Source: Cordia subcordata | Lineage: Eukaryota > Streptophyta > Magnoliopsida > Boraginales > Cordiaceae | DNA: 64,000 bases | Reading direction: 5' to 3' | NCBI GenBank assembly: GCA_028554755.1 | Contig: JAPTOF010000003.1 | Location: 21,016,501 to 21,080,500, forward strand | Translations under genes and position numbers: made by a program | In this document: positions 11,816 through 22,760 of the stretch, one piece after another | How the letters are laid out: each line of letters opens with the position of its first letter | How positions within the stretch are numbered: the first letter of the stretch is position 1 | The notes under the pieces: generated by a model | Databases searched by the model: none | What the model was told of the DNA's origin: nothing | The model's input: only the letters and a program-made list of their open reading frames with translations

Positions 11816-12345
11816 TATAGGCCTCATATCGCTATCTATTTTCAACATCTCATCCCTACAAATTATTAACAAGCACACTGCTAGTAGATATATGCCACCA
11901 TACTCCACACACAAAAAGTCTTTATCTTGATAAAAACTCTCTAGTTGGTTCAATCCCCTCAAGTTTAGGGAAATGTTTGCTGCTCCAAGATCTATCTATG
12001 TATGAGAACATGGAAGGTACGATCCCACGACTAATACAACAGAACAACATCCTAATGTGTGCATTTACCTTGCAATTGTATAACTAAATTCATTAGATCC
12101 CCAGTACCTTTCATGACAAATAATATGCACAATGAAACCAACCAAAACTTATCACTTATTACTTGTTTCGTACCATATGTCAAATAAGATCAAAGAGCTT
12201 CACTAGTATGTGAAATACAATTAACAATGATCATAATTTGGCATGTGAAATACTAGAAGAGATTAGTAATCTCCAATAGCTACATTTTCTTTCACTGGAA
12301 TATAATGACTTAATTGGTCCCATCCTTACTTGCTTCTTTAATATA
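11816..12345 (+). pseudogene. LRR-RLK fragment, heavily decayed (copy 2)
   Basis: Remnants of exon 1 (CATCTCATCCCTACAAATTA, then SLVGSIPSSLGKC with stops and deletions), of the LRR intron (the CCAACCAAAACTTATCACTT word shared with copies 1 and 3) and of the first part of exon 2 up to about 12340 (CTTAATTGGTCCCATCC). Several stops and a damaged acceptor (GGCATGTGAAAT instead of GGCAGGTGAAAT) rule out function. Confidence 0.8.
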
Positions 12346-13160
12346 GAGTGAAATGTATTTTACGTCCTATATTTTTGTAAAAATCATAAAAAACTTTGTG
12401 TTCTTGAAACTCACTGATAAACTCATGTGATCTAAAAAATGTTGCACATTAGCTCTTTCCATTAATAATTGCGTTAGAGTTAACAAAAAGTTGTTAAATT
12501 GGTATAGATTCCCCACTTTGATTTTGAAAATAATGAAATTTCCCTCTCTAGTTTTGTTTTTTTTTGAGCAACCCCCTTTGGTTTGAAGTAAAATATAAAT
12601 ACACAACTGTAGGGTGAAAATAAAAATTATATCTCTTGAATCCTATGAGTATTCTTATCTTGTTATTCTATTTTAGGACTAACTCTAAACTTCTCATCCA
12701 ATTTGGTTAAGAATTCCTAATAATCAATTGAGTGGCTAATTCAATTAAAAATATTATACCCGACATAGAACAATCACTTAGATAAACAAATTAATTGGTA
12801 TCAAGTTAATGAAATAAAGATAATTAAAGATTCATAATAGGATCCATTATAACCCTATATACTAAATTTAGTTCATAATAAAAAACATGTGATGTAAAAA
12901 ATAAATGAAGCATATTAAAATAATTAAAAACTAAAACATAAATTTAGAACATAAAATCATAATTTTAGAACATTAAAAACTAAATCTAACCCATTAGATG
13001 AATAGGACCCAACCCAAATACCAAGTCAATGTAGCTTTGACCTCTATATCAAAAATCATAATTTTAACAGTATATGTATATGTATATATAAGAAATTTTT
13101 GTGGAGCTTGTTGTGGGGATGGGGGGCTTTGGTCCTCTTAAGCCTTGCCCTTACTTATAG
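12346..13160. other. AT-rich spacer between LRR remnants
   Basis: No gene seen. The start (GAGTGAAATGTATTTTACG) resembles a MITE end, and the right end resembles the terminus near 11790. Probably transposon-derived. Confidence 0.4.
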
Positions 13161-13824
13161 ATCCCATACTACTATTTGTTTTCAACATCTCATCCCTGCA
13201 AATTATTAACCTAAAAAGAAACAAACTTTCAGGTATGCTACCAGTAGATAAATGCCACCATACTCCACAGCTAAAAGGTCTTTATCTTTCTTGCAACTCT
13301 CTAGTTGGTTCGAAAAATGTTGGTTGCTCGAAGTTTTGTCTCTGTCATTCAACAACTTTAGCGGAATCATACCAAAAGGAATCAGGAACTCAACTATGCT
13401 AATGGGAATATATCTCGTTTCCAACAACTTGAAAGAGATGATACCAGCCCTTAACCAACTGGAACTATAGCAATATCTCAATTTTGCTTACAAAATGCAT
13501 AACCGAATTCTATCAGCTTTTGGATTGTTGGCTAAACTAGTGCTTTAATTTTAAGTGACAATTGGCGAATAAGAATGCAAAAAAGCCATCAGACTTGGAT
13601 ATTACATCGACATCTTTATTTTTTTAAAACTTTTTATTAGCAAATTATGCTAGACTGTGCTCTCACAATGTTCCTCTTAAGCAATGTACACGCTCTCCTA
13701 ATTATTTCATGGAACAAGAAAAAATTACATGATCCGATCTCTTTCTCGTTCCTCTTCCCCCGCTCTCTCTCCCCCCCCCTTTCTCTTCTAACAACAGTGC
13801 ATCTCAGCAAAACCAACATGGAAG
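13161..13824 (+). pseudogene. LRR-RLK exon 1 remnant (copy 3), broken
   Basis: In one frame NISSLQIINLKRNKLSG and QLKGLYLSCNSLVGS match exon 1 of copy 1. A deletion shifts the frame, after which LLEVLSLSFNNFSGIIP and LMGIYLVSNNL continue the LRRs to a stop at about 13467-13469. Non-homologous DNA follows, then a short tail ending ACATGGAAG with donor GTATGATC at 13825, the same exon end as copy 1. Signal peptide and cap are missing. This is the natural 5' partner of the exon at 14057, but it cannot encode a secreted start. Confidence 0.8.
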
Positions 13825-14056
13825 GTATGATCCACCACTTTTATACACTTGGAACCATACCATAGATTGCAATTGCCTTGCAATTCTATAGCTATATTCA
13901 TTACTTCCTTAGTACCTTTCACGAGAAACAATATGCATTTATAATGAAACCAACCAAAACTTATCACTTATTATTTGTGTCTTACCATAGGTCAAATTAG
14001 ATCAAAGAGCTTCGCTAATATGCTAGATACAACTAACAATGATTGGAATTTGGCAG

Positions 14057-16051
14057 GTGAAATGCCAGAAGAGATTGGTAATCTTCAACAGCTGCAATGG
14101 CTTGGACTGTCTTTTAATGACTTAATTGGTCCCATCCCTGCCAGCCTCTTTAATATTTCAACACTAGAAGTTCTTGGACTTAACGGAAATCGTCTCTCAG
14201 GTAACTTTCCTTCAAGCTTAGGCCAAGGGGTGCCTAATCTAAGACAATTATTTGTTGGAGCAAATAACCTTGTTGGAGTCATCCCGGGTTCTATCTCAAA
14301 TGCTTCCCAGCTCAATATCTTAGATCTTTCAAGTAATAGGTTTAGCGGGCCAATTCCGCATTCACTTGGGAACTTAGAACTGCTTACACGTTTAAAGTTG
14401 AGAGATAACAATTTCCAGCACAAATCTTCATCGTCAGAATTGAGTTTCCTCACCTCTTTGACCAAGTGCAGATATTTAGAAATTCTTTACATATCTCTGA
14501 ACCCCTTGGGTGGTGTTCTTCCGTCTTCCATCGGTAATTTCTCGAAAACTTTGAAGGAATTTTCAGCGCATAGTTGTAAATTGAAAGGGAAGATTCCAAA
14601 AGAGATTTGTAAGCTAAGTAATTTGACCTACTTGGCTCTTTCTAACAATGAATTGACTGGGTTCATTCCGACAATGATCAAAGGTTTAGAAAGCATTCAA
14701 AGGATCTTTATAGACAATAACAACATCACAGGGCCTGTTCCCGATGGTTTTTGCCACTTAACAAACCTTGGGCTATTAAGTTTGGAACGGAATGATATTT
14801 ATGGTCCCTTACCAAAGTGCTTAGGGAGTATCACTTCGTTGAGAGAGCTTGATCTTGCTTTCAATAGACTCACTAGTTTGCCAACAAGCTTGTGGGACCT
14901 TCGAGATCTCTTAATACTCAATGTATCCTCAAATCAGCTGAGTGGCCTTCTACCCCCTGAAATTGGAAACTTACATGCTGTAATAGTCATTGATCTATCA
15001 ATGAATAGCTTCTCAGGCAAAATTCCCAGCACCACGGGCGGATTACAGAGTCTTATTAATCTTTCATTTGCACATAATAGATTAGAAGGGCCAATTCCAG
15101 AATCATTTGGCAAACTAGTAAGCTTGGAGGCTTTAGATATGTCTTACAATAGTATCATTGGTGTACTTCCAAAGTCTCTAGAGGATCTAAAATATCTCAA
15201 CTACTTTAATGTTTCTTTTAACAAACTAAGTGGAGAAATTCCTGATGGAGGTCCTTTTCTAAACTTCACAGGTCGATCTTTTATGTCCAATGATGCACTA
15301 TGTGGTGCTAGTCGGTTTCAAGTGCCACCATGCTATACCAATCCCAGATCAAAAAGAAGAAGATTATATGTAACAATATATATTCTTTGTGGGGTTGTGG
15401 GAATGATTCTTGCCTCAATTCTTGGATTGTTGCTTATAAGATGGCAAAGGAAAAAGAATGCACCTTCTCAACTTGATTTAGTACCTGTGGTTACAAATGA
15501 AAGGATTTCCTTCTTTGAGCTTGAACAAGCAACTGCTGGATTTAATGAAAGTAATTTGCTTGGTAAAGGGAGCTATGGCACAGTTTACAAAGGAGTACTT
15601 CACTGTGGGACTCTAGTAGCCATAAAGGTTTTTGACACACAACTAGAAGGAGCAGCAAGGAGTTTTGACACTGAATGTGAAGCTTTGCGCAACATTTGCC
15701 ATAGAAACTTAACCAAAGTCATCACCTGTTGCTCTAATACTATGGATTTTAAGTCACTGGTGCTTGAGTACATGCCTAATGGAAGCCTTGAGAAATGGTT
15801 ATACTCCTATAACTATTTCTTAAACTTCTCGCAGAGGTTGAACATAATGATAGATGTGGCGTCTGCCCTTGATTATCTCCACAATGGTCAATTAAGGGCC
15901 ACGGTGCATTGTGATCTAAAGCCAAGCAACGTTCTACTAAATGAAGAGATGGTTGGGCACATAAGTGATTTTGGCATTGCAAAGCTGTTTGATGGGGAAA
16001 ATAGTTTTGTACGGACCAAGACTCTTGCAACAATAGGTTATATGGCACCAG
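14057..16051 (+). CDS. LRR-XII receptor kinase, central exon (LRRs, TM, kinase)
   Basis: The exon opens after acceptor TTTGGCAG; 665 codons remain open throughout. It encodes about 16 LRRs of the LxxLxLxxNxLxGxIP type, a juxtamembrane cap (ALCGASRFQVPPC), one transmembrane helix (IYILCGVVGMILASILGLLL) with a basic stop-transfer stretch RWQRKK, then the kinase. Kinase motifs present are GKGSYGTVYKG, VAIK (catalytic Lys), the helix-C Glu in ECEAL, HCDLKPSN and DFG. Cys instead of Arg before the catalytic Asp makes it a non-RD kinase, as in FLS2, EFR and Xa21, which sense microbial patterns at the plasma membrane. The exon ends at GCACCAG with donor GTATACTA, splitting the Glu codon of the APE motif. 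All key catalytic residues are intact, unlike the neighbouring copies. Confidence 0.9.
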
Positions 16052-16167
16052 GTATACTAATTCTCTATATGGAAATCCCTGTATTCATTTTTCTTCTTTT
16101 ATTCTATCAATAGTTACATCGTTGGCTAATATCTTAAAATGTTTGATGTGCTGCATTACTCACATAG

Positions 16168-16535
16168 AGTATGGACAGGAAGGATTAGTATCCACAAAGT
16201 GCGACATTTATAGCTTTGGTATCATGCTAATGGAAACATTTACGAGAGTGAAGCCTAGTGATGACATGTTTGTTGAAGAATTGAATCTACGAAGATGGGT
16301 AAGTGATTCGATTCCTAGTTCAATTATTCATGTTGTAGATGCTAACTTGGTTAGGCAAGAGGAACAAAACTTCGAGGGAAAGGTGCAGTGCTTATTGTCT
16401 ATCATGGAATTAGCATTACAATGTACTGCAGCATTACCTAAGGACCGATCAGATGTGAAAGATGTTGTGGCAAAACTCAAGAAGATAAGAATTCAGCTTG
16501 AGGAACAAATGAAGCATTCAATTCCCCCAAATTAA
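16168..16535 (+). CDS. LRR-XII receptor kinase, 3' exon (kinase C-lobe)
   Basis: The 116-bp intron 16052-16167 (GT...CACATAG) has the conserved position found in LRR-XII genes, inside the APE motif. The spliced product reads GYMAP-EYGQEGLVSTKCD. The exon then gives YSFGIMLMETFTRVKPSDDMF, the C-lobe helices, the conserved Arg of DRSDVKDVVAKL, and a C-terminal tail ending HSIPPN. The stop is at 16533-16535. With the exon at 8772 and the one at 14057 it completes a 992-residue receptor. Without a good first exon the protein would lack a secretion signal and might be non-functional. Confidence 0.9.
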
Positions 16536-16987
16536 TGTTGTTGAGTTGGTGCATTGATTGTGTTTTAAGTCACAGCTGAAGATTATATATTGCAAGTTTT
16601 TTGTTTGGTTGTAGTGGTTGAAGATCCTAGATCTTTTTCGTTTTGAATTATCAAAAATAGTTTTTAATGTGCAAATGGTGGAATTCACTTCAGCTTTTAA
16701 TTTGATAATGCAAATACAAGTTGCATGTTAAGTTGTATTCTTCCAACTAGATAATAAAAATAACATTAATTTAAATATCAAATTCTAAATGTCTACAATT
16801 AATTTAAACTAAAACCACTACTTATAAAGTCTACACTTCAAAAAAGTAAAAGAATATTTCTGTGTTATAGAATGTACATTAATTTCAGATCGAGACTGCA
16901 GTAACCAAACCTCTTATTTTCAGATTCTCTTTATGCTAGCTCGTTTGTCCCTCTGTTTTCATACTTCAACCTCAAGAACAAAAATTA
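16536..16987 (+). other. 3' flank of the receptor kinase gene
   Basis: Likely 3' UTR and downstream DNA. AT-rich with an AATAAAAATAAC word near 16752 that could serve in polyadenylation. No other feature is recognised. Confidence 0.4.
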
Positions 16988-17509
16988 AGGTCGCGTTTGG
17001 TTTGTCTGTTTTCTATATTCTTTTTCTAGTTTTCATTTTCTAAAAACAAATTTCATTTTCTGTTTTCTAAAATTTAGAGAATGTATTTGGTTAACAAAAG
17101 TATTTTTCATTTTATATTTATTTACAAAATTGTCACATTATTTTTTAAATTTTTTGGAGATATTTATAAAATTACCATCTTGTTAATCTAAATTTTTTTG
17201 ATATGTTTATAAAATTGGTACCTTATTTTCTAAATTTTTTGGAGATATTTACAAAACTGCCACCTTGTTTTCTAAATCTTTAGGATTATTTATAAAATTG
17301 CTACCTTGTTTTCTAAATTTTTTAGAGTTATTTACAAAATTGGCACATTGTTTTCAAAGAAAACACTTTTTTGATTTTTTTTCCTAGAAAATTATTTTTT
17401 GTTTTCTGAAAATAAAAACAAAAATGGTTAACAAAATGAGTTTTCTGTACTAATTTTCGTTTTCTATGAAAATTAAAATAAAAAATAGGCAAACCAAACA
17501 CACCCTAAC
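16988..17509. mobile_element. MITE with inverted ends, about 520 bp
   Basis: Left end GGTCGCGTTTGGTTTGTCTG, right end GCAAACCAAACACACCCT, inverted to each other. Subterminal TTTTCATTTTC words are repeated inverted too. A minisatellite occupies its centre. No clear target duplication, so the superfamily is undetermined. Confidence 0.65.
17120..17352 (+). repeat. Minisatellite, period about 41-42 bp, 5-6 units
   Basis: The units follow ATTTACAAAATTG, a CACCTTG core, TTTTCTAAAT and TTTTTGGAGAT, and recur from 17120 to 17352 with substitutions. It lies wholly inside the MITE. Confidence 0.8.
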
Positions 17510-18129
17510 ATTTGATAAAACTGAATATTCCAAAACCACCTAACCACCATAAGTATCAAACCAAAATGATTACATAAAATGAGGTAAGTAATACAAAAGA
17601 TAACTAAAAAAGAGAGAGAGTTTAAGAAGTCAGCAAAAGATCAAAAACGACTTGAACCATAAACAATTGCACAAAATAAAGTTAAATATAAAATATTAAT
17701 GAATAAGAAAAAAATTGTAAACATAAAGTACATGTTAACAATTTAAATGCAACAAACACATGGCAAAAATTAGATAAGTAGACAGCAACTATCAGAGTGA
17801 GCGGAAAGAGCAGGTTGGATTGACCAAAACAAAAAAGAAAAAAAAAAGAAAGAAAGAAAGAGCTGGTTGGAAGAATGGTCAGTTGTGCATAGGGGCGTCG
17901 CGCCTAGTTGAAAAAAGAAGGTAGAAAGATGGTTGCGTTGGAATAGTAAGCCTTATAGGTGGATTTTGGTTTGGTGAGAACAAAATTAATACTATCAATA
18001 TGAATTTAAAACAAAATATATTGGGTGAATTATTTTTTCTTTTGACCCAAAATAAATATTTATAAATTTGTAAATTTTTTGATAAAGACAAATTGAATTG
18101 AATATGTATAAATTCATCTTATTACTTAT
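17510..18129. other. Intergenic spacer
   Basis: No gene seen. A short GAAA simple repeat at about 17835-17862. Confidence 0.5.
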
Positions 18130-18138
18130 ATTTTAAAC

Positions 18139-19752
18139 GGTAAATTATATCAATTATTCTTTATCTTTGTCTCTCGTAACATTCCTAAACCTTATCTTTT
18201 ATTTGTAACAAATTAGTCCCATAACTAATATTTTTATGTCACCATTAACTCCAACTTGATTTTTCATTAGAAAAACATGTTAAATATCACATGCCAAGGT
18301 TAATATCATCCAAACACATTAAAATTTATTTTCCAAATTGTAAATTACACCAATCATCCCTTATATTTCATTTTTGACATATTAGTTCCAAAACTAATAG
18401 TTTTATGTTGTCGTTAGTCCTAACTCAATTTTTTATTAAAAAAGTCACAAAAAAATCTCGTGTGCCTTATATGAATCGCATTCTTTACTCTTTTTTTTTT
18501 GTCAAGACTAATATTATCTAAATGCATTAAAAACTGTATCAAATCCTAAAAAATCACAAAATACAGAAATCCTTAGGTAGAAACCTACAAACAGACACAC
18601 ACACGCATACATTCTCGATATCAAGTAGATAGGGTTATTTTTCTCTCAACACTCATTAACTCCTATCTTAGAAACCCCTAAAAAAACAAAGACCCTTATA
18701 TTTAGGGATGTTGTTGGTGCTAATGTGCTCCAATAATTTTCCTTTTTAATCTCCTAAATTTGGGTGCTCTTCCAACCCCAACTCAAAATACTTATATGTA
18801 GGATTAGTTTTTTTTCATCCCCCAAAATCATCCCCAAACCCGATCCACATAGCTATAAATTTCTAGGTCATGAAGGCCTTAGGAAATAAAGGAGCTGTTG
18901 GAGTGAAACTAAAATAGAGATCACTGAATAATTGGTGAAAAATAGGAGAGCTATTGAGTATAACTGAAAATAGGGATCATGAAATATAAAAAAAAGGCTC
19001 AAATCACTTAAATTTAGGAAAAAATAGAGGAATTGTTAGAAACAACATTATATTAATATGACAGTAAAGTATCTAGTAGAGAGCTATTCTAGAGGACTTG
19101 GAAGGAAAGGGAGGCGGTGAAAAGGGTCAAGAAAGTGGGGTGAATGGTGGGGTGAGAGTGCTTGTAGTGAGGATAAAGGTAAAGGAGGTAGTCTAGGAGA
19201 GTATATTGGTGGTTTTGCTAGTGTATAAGTTAGAATATACGGAGGTTGAAATCGAGGCGATGCCATAGGAGTGTAAGGATACAAAGGTGTTCAAAGTAGT
19301 GGAAGGTGAAGAAACATCTTGTGTTTGAGAATCTAAAAATGATCAAAGTGCATAAGAAAGTTGTTCAAGTCTTCCTTTCGTTGTTTGGCAAATGAGTTTT
19401 AATGTATTTGGACGATATTAGTCTTCGCAAAAAAACAAAAAATGCGATCCATGTGAGGTGCACATGATTTTTTTGTGATCTTTTTAATGAAAAATCGAGT
19501 TGGGATTAACAACAATACAAAACTATTGGTTATAGGTCACAAATGAAAGATAATGGACGATTGGTGTAATTTACACTTTAGAAAATAAATTTTAATGTAT
19601 TTGGACGATATCAACTTTGGCACATGAGAGACATGTGATATTTAATGTATTTTTCTAACAGAGAATCAAGTTGGGCTAACAGCGATACAAAAATATTAGT
19701 TACGGAATGTTACGAGAGACAAAGATAAGGGACGATTGATACAATTTTTCCT
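18139..19752. mobile_element. Long-TIR (Mutator-like) non-autonomous element, 1.6 kb
   Basis: About 400 bp at 18139-18540 is repeated inverted at about 19350-19752. Shared words include TTTGTCTCTCGTAACATT and its complement AATGTTACGAGAGACAAAG, plus ACATCATT-type and CATTAAAA words in the same order. Each arm is itself an imperfect dimer. The flanks ATTTTAAAC (18130-18138) and ATTTCAAAT (19753-19761) could be a worn 9-bp target duplication (7 of 9 match), which fits Mutator-type elements. No transposase in the interior. Confidence 0.7.
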
Positions 19753-19761
19753 ATTTCAAAT

Positions 19762-21397
19762 ATGAAGATTTATAAGGATATTATTTAAATTTTCACTAAT
19801 TTTTTGTTTTTGTAAAATTTAATTGTTATGATATCGTTAGTATGTGTATATATTACACACACAAATTGTCGATATACAAATAATATGTTAGACGCTTTGG
19901 TTTTCAGTTATATTTCCTACAAATTGTTGATGGTTGTTAATACAATTATATGCAATTAGCATTGTTGATGTTAATAAAAGTTTGAACGGAGGTAAATAGT
20001 AATAAAAATAAGTAATGCATTTATATAAATATGCTCTCTGTAGTTTTTCTTAGCATTGTTTCTACTCATATTGCATAGCACTTCACTCTCATTAAAGTTT
20101 AATTGTAATTTATGATATTATTAGTTGAAAAATGTTATGTATGATATATATGTTAAAATTTTATCAAATCATTAAGAGAAATAATTAAAATAACAGATAA
20201 CACATACATTAGATCCATTGGTATTCATATGGCATACTAAAGATTGATTATGGTTATAAAAGTATATGCATTAGTATTGTTGATATTGTATTTATTAATT
20301 AATTACTTTTTTGTGAACATCTAGTCAATAAAAGATTGGACAGTGGTAAATAGTACTATAAATGACTAATGCATCTAGTCATGTCCACTTATTAACAATT
20401 CCAATTAAGCTAATAAGAGAGTACTACGCACCAAAAAATTTAAGAAAACAATTTTTTTTTTTTGAGAAAAAAATTTTGCGGCAAACAGACAGACTCAAGA
20501 TTTCTGAACTTTGAAGGTTTAGCTGGTGATAGAGTTTTTCGAATGTAAGTGAAAACTTTACTTGTGTTTTGTGCTTAATCAACTAAAAAAATATTTTTCT
20601 TTAGATTATATGTCTAATTAACTTAAAGCAAATATTAAGGAATTAAGGGGTAAATCAAATGGTTGAAATTGCCTTTTGTAGAAGTGAGGTCCTGGGTTTA
20701 TATATATCTATGAGAACTGGGGGTTTGTTTTTTCAAAAAAAAAAAATCTTAAACCATATCTAGACAAGGTAAAAGTTGCATTTTCTCATACATAATATTG
20801 TCAGAGAAATCAATAACGATGATGATGATAAATTTTAACAAATAACTTTCTAAATTGAGGTTATTAACGTGATCTCACCATAATTTAATCATATTATCAA
20901 TTGTTAATATAGTTTATGCAAATATCATGAATAGTACCTAATATTTACCATTTGTCCCAAACTAGTCTCTAATGTTATAAAAATAACATAAATGGTCCTC
21001 AAAGTTTATCAGTTGTCCCAAATTAGTCCATGATGTTACAAAAGTAGTACAAATAGTTCCTAACATTTGAAAAATGTTAATCCATTGATCCTCCTTCATC
21101 AATTCAATGTTAAAAATAGCAAAGAAATGTGAGGTACCACAGAAATTACTTGTACTCTTAGTTTAAAAAACAAAAATCCCAGCCTGTCCAATTTATGTTG
21201 AAGTAACAAATATACACTTAAGTGAAAAAGAAAAATACATTGCCTAGTATATAAAGCAGGCCTCGGTAGTTTTTCGCATAATTTTGAAATTTATGGATGA
21301 CGTAATAATATGTAATGACCAAGAATACTTTATTTGGAAACTATTTCTCATTTTTTTGCTCATATCTTCTTTTTTTCTTTTTGTTGGTTCATGATAA
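19762..21397. other. Intergenic, with repeat scraps
   Basis: No gene recognised. 20640-20750 looks like a tRNA-derived SINE remnant (an A-box-like AATCAAATGGTTGAA, then GGTCCTGGGTTTA, then poly(T)/(A)). 20930-21130 repeats CCCAAACTAGTC / CCCAAATTAGTCC words in about 60-bp steps, of the kind seen in the TIR arms at 18.1 kb. Confidence 0.4.
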
Positions 21398-21830
21398 TGT
21401 TGGAAAATTTCTCTTTAAAACGGGCTACCGTTAATTATTTTTGGTTTTACAAAATAGGCTGAATATCTGGTTCACAAGTTGGGCTTTGTGATCATATTGG
21501 TTTTTGCCTACCTCATAAATCCATACGGTTCTTTTGTGCGTAAGCCCATATATTCTGATAAATCCTTTTATGGGTAGAACTATCAAAATTTATTATAAAT
21601 AGGGCTAGGTCCCTTCTCTAACTCTCAACCTAACAGTTGTTCTCATAAGCATCTGTTAATATTGAGTAGAGCAGGGAAAGGAAGATCTAAACCTAGACTG
21701 GATAACAGTTATTTCTTCAACAACAATTATTTAACAATAATGGCTCAAACAGGTATGTGCTTCTGCTATCAATTATGTCTTTGAATTTTATATTGTAAAT
21801 TCATGTATACGATCCTATATTACGCTTACA
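21398..21830 (+). repeat. Copia 5' LTR, 433 bp
   Basis: Starts TGTTGGAAAATTTC, ends CGCTTACA. It contains a TATAAATAGGGC promoter-like word near 21594 and the transcribed R/U5 stretch with GTTGTTCTCATAAGC. It matches the 3' LTR along its whole length once the nested MITE is removed (also 433 bp). Confidence 0.93.
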
Positions 21831-21832
21831 TG

Positions 21833-21844
21833 TGGTATCAGAGC
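21833..21844 (+). other. Primer binding site (initiator tRNA-Met type)
   Basis: TGGTATCAGAGC two bases after the 5' LTR end, the canonical plant LTR-element PBS complementary to the 3' end of initiator tRNA-Met. Confidence 0.95.
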
Positions 21845-22396
21845 TACTTATACATGGATTTACATGTATTTTTTTAAGAAAAATTAGAATACTTGTTTGA
21901 ACATATAAATTACGAAAGTTGTTGATGATTGTTTTATATTATTATTAAATTTTATTTCATAAATTTGATTGAGTGCTTTCGTAGAACTCTCCTTGGTCGT
22001 TCTTGATTTTTTTATGATCTATTTTAATTTTTGAGTTTTTTCTCTGAATTATTCAGAGAAAGCCAATCGTCACTCACATCAAGAAAATAGCCATTTTTTT
22101 AATAAAAAAGGAAATATTCATGATTTGATTTGTATTTTTGAAGACCCGTGTTTTGGTCATGTGTTTCAAATATTTGCGATTTTTTTATTTTTAATAAAAT
22201 AAATTAAAAAAACTATTTGCATAATCCAGCAAAGAATTCAACTTTTTTCCGGTGAAATTGATGTTGAATTTGAATTTCTATGTGAAAAAGACTAGGATTA
22301 GATTATTTGATTACAAAAATCGAATTAGATTCGAGGTTTTTATGACATGGATTTCGTTTTGGGTCTAAACATACTCTGTATTGGCCCGATTTAGAG

Positions 22397-22760
22397 GTAG
22401 AAGGGTCGTGTTTGGTAATTAAGATTTTGGGGTGATTAAACTTTATAATTAATAAGTATAGCCAAACAGCATATGATTTTAAATTAGTAAGGGGTATGTT
22501 TGGCAAATAGGCCTTTTGAAATAATTAGGCTTTTGTTATATATAAACGTGACCAAACAAGGCCATTGTGTTTTAAGCTAGAAAGGGCTGCGTTTGGCAAA
22601 ACTTAGTTTCGTTAGCCTTTTGGTCTTTGGAATTATTTGCATAACCAAACAAAGTCCTTATTTTTAAGTTGGGAAGGTCTTGTTCAGCTAAAGGTTTTTC
22701 TTAGCAAAGACATAGCATTGCATATTTTATATTTACCAAACAATGTTTTTGCTACTATGG
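22397..22760 (+). repeat. Four degenerate tandem units (about 90 bp) in the Copia leader
   Basis: Units start near 22397, 22486, 22580 and 22668. Each opens with an AAGGG-GTTTGGC-like word and carries ACCAAACA or GCCAAACA further on, so each unit has an internal inverted pair GTTTGG / CCAAAC. Units are diverged. They lie between the PBS and gag. Confidence 0.7.

Noticed and set aside
13975..14056. Start codon at 13975 for the 712-residue open frame
   Set aside because: The same sequence is intron in the two other copies, and a good acceptor ends at 14056; the open frame is read-through of the intron end.
16052..16113. Kinase frame ending at 16113
   Set aside because: This is intron read-through; the donor at 16052 and acceptor at 16167 restore the APE motif and the C-lobe.
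19084..19284. Minus-strand Pro/Ser-rich frame
   Set aside because: Lies inside a long-TIR element interior; composition explains the open frame.
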